Assembly: GCA_900753135.1 (NCBI GenBank)
Contig: CAADXZ010000053.1
Location: 1-6,717, forward strand
Reading direction: 5' to 3'
Length of the DNA: 6,717 nucleotides
Source of the DNA: Clostridia bacterium
Lineage (GTDB): Bacteria; Bacillota; Clostridia; TANB77; UBA1234
Under the pieces are notes generated by a model. The model was not told where the DNA came from. It was given only the letters and a program-made list of their open reading frames with translations, and did not search any database. Of this stretch, positions 1-5,304 are shown in pieces. The stretch's first letter is position 1. Each line of letters begins with the position of its first letter. Position numbers and translations under genes: made by a program.

Positions 1-60
1 AATACTTTAAAGAATGGAGCGTGCATTATGAAAAACTTTTTTAAATTTATCCCCACTCGG

Positions 61-67
61 AAAAAAA
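61..67 (+). other. Frameshift site 1 in gerA (A7 homopolymer)
   Basis: Seven consecutive A residues follow CGG (58-60). The frame from ATG 28 reads MKNFFKFIPTRKK and then RRF-stop at TAG 76-78. Dropping one A gives KKEGFRISDDSF and joins the downstream GerA frame without interruption. Homopolymer runs like this are common sites of replication slippage, RNA polymerase slippage and sequencing error. Confidence 0.8.
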
Positions 68-265
68 GAAGGTTTTAGAATAAGTGATGATTCTTTTACT
101 CCAACATTAAGCAAAGAAAAAGATATAAATGCCAAACTTAGTGAAAATATAGAGTTTTTACAAAAGATATTTCATTATCCTACTTCAAACGATATTCAAT
201 TTAGGTATTTTGAAATTAATATAAATGATTCTAATTATAATGCTTTACTTATATTTTATGATGGC

Positions 266-1162
266 ATGGTAGATACAACTTTAATAAATGGATATTTACT
301 CAAACAGCTTATGGCGAAACATATTGTGGAATTAGATACAAAAAGTGTTTTAAAACAAAAGAATATTCCTAATTTAAAAGATATTATATCTGGGAAATTT
401 TTATCCGAATCACAAGTTTCATTTGCTGACAAATATGACGACTTAGTAACAAGTGTTTTACATGGCGACGCAGCTTTGCTTGTTGACACTTTAAATACTG
501 CTATAATCTGTGATGTAAAAAAGCCACCATCAAGAAGTGTTACAAAGGCAGAAAATGAAACGAATATAGATGGTCCATCCGAAGCTTTTATAGAAGCTTT
601 TAGAACTAACACAGCGTTAATAAGAAAGTTTGTAAAAGATGAAAATCTAATATTTGAAACTTTAGAGGTTGGAAATCAAAGCAAAACAAAATGTGCAGTT
701 GCTTATATCTCAACAATTACAAATGAGTCCATAATCAATGAAGTGAAATATCGAATAAATTCATTAGACATAGATTATTTAATAGATAGCGGCGAACTGA
801 TGCAATTAATTGAAGATAAAACTTATCTAATAGATCCCCTAATATTGAGTACAGAACGCCCCGACAAGGTGGCATCACACCTAATGGAAGGCAGGGTGGC
901 TATTATTGTTGAAGGTAGTAGCAATGTACTGGTTGTACCTGCAGTATTTTCAGATTTCACACACTCATCTGAAGATTCATATATTAGATTTCCTTACTCA
1001 CTTTTAATAAGACTATTTAGATTTCCCGCAATATTCTTCTCTATCTTTTTGCCTGGACTTTATATAGCAATTTGTAATTTTCACCAAGAAATGATTCCAA
1101 CAGACTTGCTATTTACCATAGAACGGCACAAGAGAAAAAGTTCCTTTTTCCATGATGATTGA
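266..1162 (+). CDS. GerA fragment: soluble N-terminal region plus first membrane segment
   Basis: This is the middle reading frame of the broken gerA, 298 codons from the first in-frame ATG. The homologous frame actually extends back to about position 68 (reading EGFRISDDSF...), with no in-frame ATG, GTG or TTG start before 266. ATG 266 has no Shine-Dalgarno sequence upstream, so it is the first Met available rather than a convincing start. The fragment holds the receptor-type soluble region and the first transmembrane helix (about fragment residues 248-271). It then leaves the family frame after FTI (codon 1118-1120), adding an unrelated 13-residue tail to TGA 1160-1162. It is best read as part of the pseudogene, not as an independent protein. 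Confidence 0.5.
   Translation: MVDTTLINGYLLKQLMAKHIVELDTKSVLKQKNIPNLKDIISGKFLSESQVSFADKYDDLVTSVLHGDAALLVDTLNTAIICDVKKPPSRSVTKAENETNIDGPSEAFIEAFRTNTALIRKFVKDENLIFETLEVGNQSKTKCAVAYISTITNESIINEVKYRINSLDIDYLIDSGELMQLIEDKTYLIDPLILSTERPDKVASHLMEGRVAIIVEGSSNVLVVPAVFSDFTHSSEDSYIRFPYSLLIRLFRFPAIFFSIFLPGLYIAICNFHQEMIPTDLLFTIERHKRKSSFFHDD
1121..1124 (+). other. Frameshift site 2 in gerA (one extra base in GAAC)
   Basis: Upstream, the frame reads ...PTDLLFTI up to 1120. Downstream, from 1125, it reads GTREKVPF in a different frame. GerA relatives have one residue between these two blocks, whereas the sequence has four bases (GAAC), so there is a net one-base insertion. Unlike site 1, this is not a homopolymer longer than two bases, which makes a simple sequencing miscall somewhat less likely. 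Confidence 0.75.
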
Positions 1163-1640
1163 ACTTTTAATTATGGAAATTGCTTTTGAAATATTACGAG
1201 AAGCTAGCATTAGAACACCAGCTCCAATTGGACCAACACTCGGTATAGTCGGTACCTTAATATTAGGTCAAGCAATCGTTAGTGCTAATGTTGTTAGCCC
1301 TATATTAGTAATCGTAGTTGCCTTAACTGGAATAAGCACTTTTAGTATAGCAAACTTTTCTTTAAGCTATAGTTTTAGAATAATGCGATTTATTTATATA
1401 TTTTTAGGTGGTTTTGCAGGTTTCTTTGGAATTGCAATAGGAATTTTTGTGCATCTTTGTGCGGTTTGTAGCGTGACTTCTTTTGGAGTTCCATATTTGA
1501 CTCCTCTATCTCCTCTTAGAAAAGGTGCATTAAAAGATGATCTTTTATCATCACCTATATGGAAAAGAGAATATCGCCCTGTTTTCTTAAAACCTAAAAA
1601 GAAACGCACAGAGCCAAATATTTCACGCAAATGGATTTAG
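1152..1640 (+). CDS. GerA fragment: C-terminal membrane domain
   Basis: This is the third reading frame of the broken gerA, 162 codons, beginning MMIELLIMEIAFEILREASI. It matches the C-terminal half of the GerA membrane domain: an amphipathic segment with FEILREASIR, then about four hydrophobic segments ending in GVPYLTPLSPLRK and a basic tail. Homology in this frame extends upstream to about 1125 (GTREKVPF), before the ATG. A stop at 1119-1121 closes the frame further upstream. ATG 1152 and ATG 1155 lie inside the end of the preceding fragment, whose stop is TGA 1160-1162, so reinitiation after termination is conceivable. No good Shine-Dalgarno sequence is present. It is probably not a free-standing gene. 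Confidence 0.5.
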   Translation: MMIELLIMEIAFEILREASIRTPAPIGPTLGIVGTLILGQAIVSANVVSPILVIVVALTGISTFSIANFSLSYSFRIMRFIYIFLGGFAGFFGIAIGIFVHLCAVCSVTSFGVPYLTPLSPLRKGALKDDLLSSPIWKREYRPVFLKPKKKRTEPNISRKWI

Positions 1641-1647
1641 AAAGGAG
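1641..1647 (+). promoter_or_regulatory. Ribosome binding site that decides the gerB start
   Basis: AAAGGAG lies immediately after the gerA stop (TAG 1638-1640) and seven bases before TTG 1655. The alternative ATG at 1631 lies upstream of this site, so the site cannot serve it. This supports the TTG start. Confidence 0.75.
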
Positions 1648-1654
1648 CATTAAT

Positions 1655-2749
1655 TTGATTGTAGATGGCATATTGAGCAGTTGGGAAGCTATTTCTGCAC
1701 TTGGGTGCATTGCAGTTATTCCACTTATCTTAACAGTTCCTACTTTTGTTTGTGAAGATTTCGGAACAGGAACACTTATACAAGTTTTGTACATGACTAT
1801 AATAATGGCAGTATATCTTTTTGTTTACTTTAAATTATATTCAAAATTTAAAAACAAAGATATAATTGATATTTCCGAATTTGTTGGTGGCAAAACATTA
1901 AAATACATGATTACTCTATTGATAATAGTGTATTTTTTTAGCATATTTATTTTCACATTAAGTGAATTCAATGAAAACATTCGTAATATTCTATTCACAG
2001 ATGCTCCTGCTTCATATATCTCTTTACTATTTATAGCTGCTACATTCTTTGGGGCACTCTTTGGAATTAAAGGACTTTTTCGCGTTAGTGCTGTTGTTAC
2101 ACCTATTATAGCCATTGGATTTTTAGCTATGTTATTTTCTTTGTTTGATAATATAGATTGGCTAAACTTTACACCAATCTTTGGAAACGGAATAGGAAAG
2201 ATATTTTTAAATGGTGCTACCAGATTCGGAAGGTATGAAAGTCTAATTGTATTTTCTTTAATTGCACCGAATTTAAAGAACTTAAATAAAACTGTGGGAA
2301 AAGCATTTGCCTTAATATCTTTTTTTATAATTATATCTTTTTTCTTATTGTTAGGAATCATACCTTATCCTACAGTTATTGAAAATTACTTTCCATTATA
2401 TGAGATAACAAGATTAATATCTTATGGACGATTCATTCAACGTGTAGAATCAATATTTGTACTAATATGGCTAGTTGCAACGTTTATATATCTTACAACA
2501 GCAGTATTGTTTATTGTAAATATATTAAAAAAAGTATTTAAAATCGAGTATTGCAAAAGACTTATTCCTTCAGTGCTTATAATAATTCTATGTGTTAGTT
2601 TGATGCTGTCTTCATATATAGAGATAATTAAAATAAGAAATATTGTATTTTTATATCTAACACCTATATTTCTTTTTCTTTGCCCACTTGTAATTTTAAT
2701 AATTGCAAACATTAAAGAAAGGAAAATGCGAAAAAATGAAATTAATTAA
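1655..2749 (+). CDS. gerB: Spore germination receptor subunit B (GerB/GerKB family permease-like protein)
   Basis: GerB subunits belong to the amino acid-polyamine-organocation transporter superfamily and form the membrane core of the germinant receptor, probably helping to bind the nutrient. The product is strongly hydrophobic with about ten predicted membrane segments. It carries the family-typical GRFIQRVESIFVLIWLVATF-like block in the second half and a short basic C-terminus (KERKMRK). The preferred start is TTG 1655, because AAAGGAG at 1641-1647 sits seven bases upstream. This gives 364 residues, the usual family size. An in-frame ATG at 1631 would add eight residues and overlap the gerA stop, but it has no ribosome binding site. 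The end overlaps the start of gerC, showing a tight operon. The frame is intact, in contrast to gerA. Confidence 0.9.
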   Translation: MIVDGILSSWEAISALGCIAVIPLILTVPTFVCEDFGTGTLIQVLYMTIIMAVYLFVYFKLYSKFKNKDIIDISEFVGGKTLKYMITLLIIVYFFSIFIFTLSEFNENIRNILFTDAPASYISLLFIAATFFGALFGIKGLFRVSAVVTPIIAIGFLAMLFSLFDNIDWLNFTPIFGNGIGKIFLNGATRFGRYESLIVFSLIAPNLKNLNKTVGKAFALISFFIIISFFLLLGIIPYPTVIENYFPLYEITRLISYGRFIQRVESIFVLIWLVATFIYLTTAVLFIVNILKKVFKIEYCKRLIPSVLIIILCVSLMLSSYIEIIKIRNIVFLYLTPIFLFLCPLVILIIANIKERKMRKNEIN

Positions 2750-3944
2750 AATACTGTTTTTTGTAGTTATTTGTTTATCTTTAACAGGATGTTATGACAA
2801 AACCGAATTAGATAATTTAGCATATGTAATAGGAATAGGTCTTGATGTTGGCGAAGCACAAAACGGCGAGGATGATGATAATGATGGCGAAAATTTGAAC
2901 ATAACTTACCAAATAGCTATTCCAGTAAAAATCGCTGGTGAAAACAATTCTTCTGGTAAAGAAACATACACAACTTATACTGTTTCCGCATCTTCACTAT
3001 TTATGGGAAATTCTATTGTAAATGCGATGACAAGCAAAGAAATAAATTTATCACACATCAATATAATTTTATATTCTGAAGAAATAGCAAAAAAAGGATT
3101 AAGTGGTCATATAAACGGACTTTTGGGTAACACAGACATAAGACCAAAAACTCCTGTGGCCATATGCAGAGGAAAAGCATCCGACTTTTTCAATCAAATA
3201 ACACCTGTATTAGAAACAAATCCAGCAAGATATTATAGTTTAATTTTAAGTTCTTTTAACTATACGGATGAATCAATAGGCTCCGAACTTATAAGCTTTT
3301 ATTCAAATGCACAATCTATTGATAGAGAGGCATCTACTGTGATTGGGGAAATATCATCTGAAGAATTAAACAACTCTGATTCTGATGAAAATAAGGATAA
3401 AGCTGCTTTTAAAGGACTAGCTGTTTTTAAAGCAGGAACAATGATTGGTGAAATACCACCTAAAATAACTGATGCTCATCTTCTCTTAACAAATGCTTTG
3501 AAAAGAGGCAATGTAACTGTTAAGGACCCTGAAGACGAAAACTCAATAGCTACTGCAACAATCAGGCAATATACACCAACCAAAATAAATGTGGATGTTA
3601 AGGATAAGGTTCCAAAAGTTGATATAACCTTATTTATAAATGCACATTTTGAAGCTAGTAATAGCACCACAGACTATTTAAATCCAGAAAACAAACTAAA
3701 ATTAAAAAAAGCAATACAAGAAAAAATAACATCAAACATATATGAATATTTAAATGAAATTAAAAAATTGGATAGTGACATTGTTGGAATTGGAAAATAT
3801 GCTAAAGTTAAATGCTTAACATGGGAAGATTATGAAGATTTACACTGGCAAGAAATATTTAAAAATTCCGAATTTAATGTAAAAGTAGAAGTTGATTTGG
3901 ATATATCTAGAATCGTATTTCACAAATTACCAAATCAAAGTTAA
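2736..3944 (+). CDS. gerC: Spore germination receptor subunit C, lipoprotein (Ger(x)C/GerKC family)
   Basis: GerC subunits are lipoproteins anchored to the outer face of the inner spore membrane and are needed for receptor function. The 402-residue product starts with a short lipoprotein signal (MKLIKILFFVVICLSLTGC). The lipobox LTGC puts the lipidated Cys at residue 19, followed by YDKTELDNLAYVIGIGLD, typical of the family. The central FKGLAVFKAGTMIGEI (about 225-240) and the C-terminal block with DIVGIGKYAKVK, WQEIF and FNVKVEVDL (about 348-388) match the conserved GerC C-terminal domain. An acidic stretch EDDDNDGEN lies at 45-53. ATG 2736 is chosen because it begins the signal peptide directly. 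An in-frame TTG at 2703 would add 11 residues that spoil the signal. AAAGGA at 2718-2723 is the likely ribosome binding site, rather far away (12 bases). The start overlaps the gerB end by 14 bases. Confidence 0.92.
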   Translation: MKLIKILFFVVICLSLTGCYDKTELDNLAYVIGIGLDVGEAQNGEDDDNDGENLNITYQIAIPVKIAGENNSSGKETYTTYTVSASSLFMGNSIVNAMTSKEINLSHINIILYSEEIAKKGLSGHINGLLGNTDIRPKTPVAICRGKASDFFNQITPVLETNPARYYSLILSSFNYTDESIGSELISFYSNAQSIDREASTVIGEISSEELNNSDSDENKDKAAFKGLAVFKAGTMIGEIPPKITDAHLLLTNALKRGNVTVKDPEDENSIATATIRQYTPTKINVDVKDKVPKVDITLFINAHFEASNSTTDYLNPENKLKLKKAIQEKITSNIYEYLNEIKKLDSDIVGIGKYAKVKCLTWEDYEDLHWQEIFKNSEFNVKVEVDLDISRIVFHKLPNQS

Positions 3945-3959
3945 AAGGAGTGTGTATAT

Positions 3960-4127
3960 ATGTTTTCATATACAATGCTAATAACCATTCTTAGTATAAT
4001 CTCTGGACTATATGCCCTACCGTATGGGAACTGGGAGTTTAAGAACAGAAAAATATTGTCTGGCATAATAATTTATATCATTGGTATAACTGGTGTATTT
4101 CTAGGGGTTCTTCAATACTTTTACTGA
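3960..4127 (+). CDS. Small two-transmembrane protein, candidate germinant-receptor D subunit
   Basis: This is a 55-codon ORF starting 15 bases after the gerC stop. It has a strong ribosome binding site (AAAAGGAG, 3943-3950) nine bases before ATG 3960. The protein has two hydrophobic segments, about residues 4-20 and 33-52, joined by a short polar loop (PYGNWEFKNRK). Some Bacillus ger operons are known to carry a fourth 'D' gene for a small protein with two predicted membrane segments that modulates receptor function. Size, topology and position match that pattern, but I cannot confirm sequence similarity by eye. Placement directly behind gerC and before a hairpin argues for co-transcription with the receptor. 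That this is a translated gene is quite likely; the D-subunit role is inference. Confidence 0.7.
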   Translation: MFSYTMLITILSIISGLYALPYGNWEFKNRKILSGIIIYIIGITGVFLGVLQYFY

Positions 4128-4155
4128 TACACATGAATATCAGCATAACGCAAAC

Positions 4156-4182
4156 AGGAACGATAGATATCTAATCGTTCCT
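4156..4182 (+). terminator. Hairpin between the ger operon and secG, probable terminator
   Basis: AGGAACGAT (4156-4164) pairs perfectly with ATCGTTCCT (4174-4182) around a nine-base loop. It lies 28 bases after the small ORF stop and 33 bases before the secG stop on the other strand, where transcription from both sides must end. Neither side has a clean U tract (AATAATAC on +, GTTTGCG on -), so it may be a weak or bidirectional terminator. Confidence 0.55.
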
Positions 4183-4215
4183 AATAATACATATTTATAA
4201 AAGTTTACTTAAAAA

Positions 4216-4455
4216 TTAACGATTTATCAACATAAGAGAACCTGAAGCTATTGTAAATAGAATATAAGCTACTCCTATAATTTTAGTTAGTTTTGCAAGT
4301 CTAGCTTCTTTACTAGATCCCATAGAACCACCTTTGTTTGATGATCCAGAGATTATATTTCCATCATCTTTTCCTTGTTGTAATAAAACTAAAATAACAA
4401 CAATTATTCCAATTATAACTTGTAAAAACGTTACTACATTTTCTAAACCTTTCAT
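4216..4455 (-). CDS. secG: Preprotein translocase subunit SecG
   Basis: SecG is the small, non-essential membrane partner of SecY and SecE in the Sec channel and helps SecA-driven protein export. The 79-residue product has the classic layout: membrane segment 1 (about residues 6-25), then LLQQGKDDG, a Gly/Ser-rich cytoplasmic loop (SGSSNKGGSMGSS, about 36-48), and membrane segment 2 (about 57-76). The start is ATG at 4455 because AAGGAGG (complement of 4464-4470) lies eight bases upstream. A TTG two codons earlier (4461) is only two bases from that site and is rejected. The gene has its own promoter and converges on the ger operon. In many Firmicutes secG precedes rnr and smpB; here neither is next to it. 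Confidence 0.93.
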   Translation of the reverse strand: MKGLENVVTFLQVIIGIIVVILVLLQQGKDDGNIISGSSNKGGSMGSSKEARLAKLTKIIGVAYILFTIASGSLMLINR

Positions 4456-4485
4456 GTTCAATTCCTCCTTAATACGACATGTAGT

Positions 4486-4514
4486 ATTTTAACACATTTT
4501 TATTTTTTTGGCAA
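4486..4514 (-). promoter_or_regulatory. Sigma-A type promoter of secG
   Basis: On the minus strand, TTGCCA (4514-4509) is separated by 17 bases from TAAAAT (4491-4486). Each matches its consensus hexamer at five of six positions. Transcription would start near 4479, leaving a short leader that contains the AAGGAGG site. Confidence 0.65.
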
Positions 4515-4528
4515 CATTTCCACAAATA

Positions 4529-4572
4529 AAAATCAATTAAAGTCAAACAAAAGTGCTAAACAGATTGATTTT
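4529..4572. repeat. Inverted repeat in the secG-trmL intergenic region
   Basis: AAAATCAAT (4529-4537) and ATTGATTTT (4564-4572) form a perfect nine-base inverted repeat with 26 bases between the arms. The right arm contains the proposed trmL -35 hexamer. It could be a two-site operator or chance in AT-rich DNA. Confidence 0.35.
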
Positions 4573-4593
4573 CAACAAGTTTTATGTTATCTT
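4565..4593 (+). promoter_or_regulatory. Probable promoter of trmL
   Basis: TTGATT (4565-4570) and TATCTT (4588-4593) are 17 bases apart, and the -10 is preceded by TGT (4585-4587), an extended -10. Each hexamer matches consensus at four of six positions. It lies 32 bases before the trmL start, with AAAGGATGAT (4611-4620) as the ribosome binding region. Confidence 0.5.
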
Positions 4594-4624
4594 AATTAAA
4601 GTATATTAAAAAAGGATGATATAA

Positions 4625-5143
4625 ATGAAAATAAATGTTGTTTTGGTCGAACCAGAAATACCACAAAATACCGGAAATATCGCAAGAACATGTGCAGCTA
4701 CAGGTTGTAAATTGCACTTAGTTCACCCACTTGGTTTTGATATATCTGAAAAACAAGTAAAACGTGCTGGATTAGATTATTGGGATAAAGTTGATATAGA
4801 AGAACATGAATCACTTGCAAAATTTCTAGAAAAATACCCTTCTGCCACCAATAATATGTACTTTCTAACCACTAAAGGGCAAAAGTGCTATTCAGATGTT
4901 GATTATTCAAAATTTGATGAGGTGTTTGTTCTTTTTGGCAAAGAAACAAAAGGACTTCCTGAAGAATTATTGCTTGATAATTTAGATAATGCAGTAAGAA
5001 TTCCAATGAAAAAAGATCTTCGCTCTTTAAATCTATCTAATTCTGTAGCTATTGTAGTTTATGAATTACTACGTCAGGACTCATTTAAAAATCTTGAAGA
5101 AACAAGCACATATTTAGATAAAAAATATGATTTAATAAAGTAA
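4625..5143 (+). CDS. trmL: tRNA (cytidine/uridine(34)-2'-O)-methyltransferase TrmL, SPOUT family
   Basis: TrmL methylates the 2'-OH of the wobble nucleotide (position 34) of certain leucine tRNAs, using S-adenosylmethionine. The 172-residue product has the three SPOUT motifs in place: PEIPQNTGNIARTC (10-23), LFGKETKGLP (103-112), and IPM with LRSLNLSNSVAIVVYELLRQ (126-151), which form the knotted cofactor site. It is slightly longer than the roughly 157-residue E. coli enzyme through a charged C-terminal tail. ATG 4625 follows AAAGGATGAT at a suitable distance and starts the first beta strand (MKINVVLVEPEIP), so the start is secure. The gene is transcribed alone, divergently from secG, and ends before a strong terminator. 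The older family name is YibK/CspR; a different tRNA target cannot be excluded. Confidence 0.93.
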   Translation: MKINVVLVEPEIPQNTGNIARTCAATGCKLHLVHPLGFDISEKQVKRAGLDYWDKVDIEEHESLAKFLEKYPSATNNMYFLTTKGQKCYSDVDYSKFDEVFVLFGKETKGLPEELLLDNLDNAVRIPMKKDLRSLNLSNSVAIVVYELLRQDSFKNLEETSTYLDKKYDLIK

Positions 5144-5168
5144 TGTTATTTTTTATTACACAATAGAC

Positions 5169-5211
5169 AAGAAAATTAACGCATAAAAGCTTGCAAAGCT
5201 GTTATTTTCTT
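5169..5211 (+). other. Nested AU-rich stem-loop downstream of trmL
   Basis: AAGAAAATTAAC (5169-5180) pairs with GTTATTTTCTT (5201-5211), leaving one unpaired base. Inside it, AGCTT (5188-5192) pairs with AAGCT (5196-5200) around a GCA loop, with seven unpaired bases on the left side (5181-5187). It lies in the 3' region of the trmL transcript, just before the terminator. Function unknown; it could be a 3'-end RNA structure or a remnant of a small repeat. Confidence 0.4.
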
Positions 5212-5230
5212 ATGGCACTAAAAACTAAAA

Positions 5231-5270
5231 ATCCCTTGGTACTACACTACAGCACCAAGGGATAATTTTT
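5231..5270 (+). terminator. Bidirectional rho-independent terminator for trmL and the dehydrogenase gene
   Basis: ATCCCTTGGT (5231-5240) pairs perfectly with ACCAAGGGAT (5254-5263) around a 13-base loop. On the plus strand it is followed by AATTTTTTAT. On the minus strand the same stem is followed by TTTTTAGTTTT. It therefore can stop transcripts from both converging genes. Confidence 0.85.
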
Positions 5271-5304
5271 TATCAACATATCGTATTCTTGTAATTCCTC
5301 TTGA

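Larger units (their letters stand above)
28..1640 (+). pseudogene. gerA: Spore germination receptor subunit A (GerA/GerKA family), two frameshifts
   Basis: GerA-family subunits are inner spore membrane proteins of nutrient germinant receptors. They have a soluble N-terminal region followed by a membrane domain. Removing one A from the A7 run at 61-67 and one base from 1121-1124 restores a continuous protein of about 536 residues, near the usual family length. Family signatures are then in order: VDTTLINGYLLK near residue 80, GPSEAFIEAFRTNTALIR near 182-199, EGRVAIIVEGS near 287, LIRLFRFPAIFFSIFLPGLY (first membrane segment, about 327-350), FHQEMIP, REKVPF, FEILREASIR, and several further hydrophobic segments up to PYLTPLSPLR. 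The start ATG 28 has GGAG at 16-19, eight bases upstream. As written, that frame stops at TAG 76-78 after 16 codons. gerB and gerC follow directly. Family assignment is secure. Which germinant it senses cannot be told, and whether the breaks are real, programmed or sequencing errors is undecided. Confidence 0.88.

Noticed and set aside
61..68. Programmed -1 ribosomal frameshift at AAAAAAG
   Set aside because: The shift needed to reach the GerA frame is +1 (or -2), and the slippery heptamer is not in the correct zero-frame phase for a -1 slip.
28..78. A 16-codon ORF (MKNFFKFIPTRKKRRF) as a leader peptide of the ger operon
   Set aside because: Removing a single A makes it run straight into the GerA frame with an appropriate N-terminus, so it is the shifted start of gerA and not a separate peptide.
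256..612. Minus-strand 118-codon ORF inside gerA
   Set aside because: It lies opposite strongly conserved GerA sequence, has no recognisable family features or ribosome binding site, and is a shadow ORF.
1825..2361. Minus-strand 178-codon ORF opposite gerB
   Set aside because: It is the complement of a hydrophobic AT-rich coding region, gives a low-complexity Ile/Lys/Asn-rich protein, and is opposite an intact, well-supported gene.
2703..2735. Extended gerC start at TTG 2703
   Set aside because: It would put MQTLKKGKCEK in front of an otherwise perfect lipoprotein signal peptide; ATG 2736 is the natural start.
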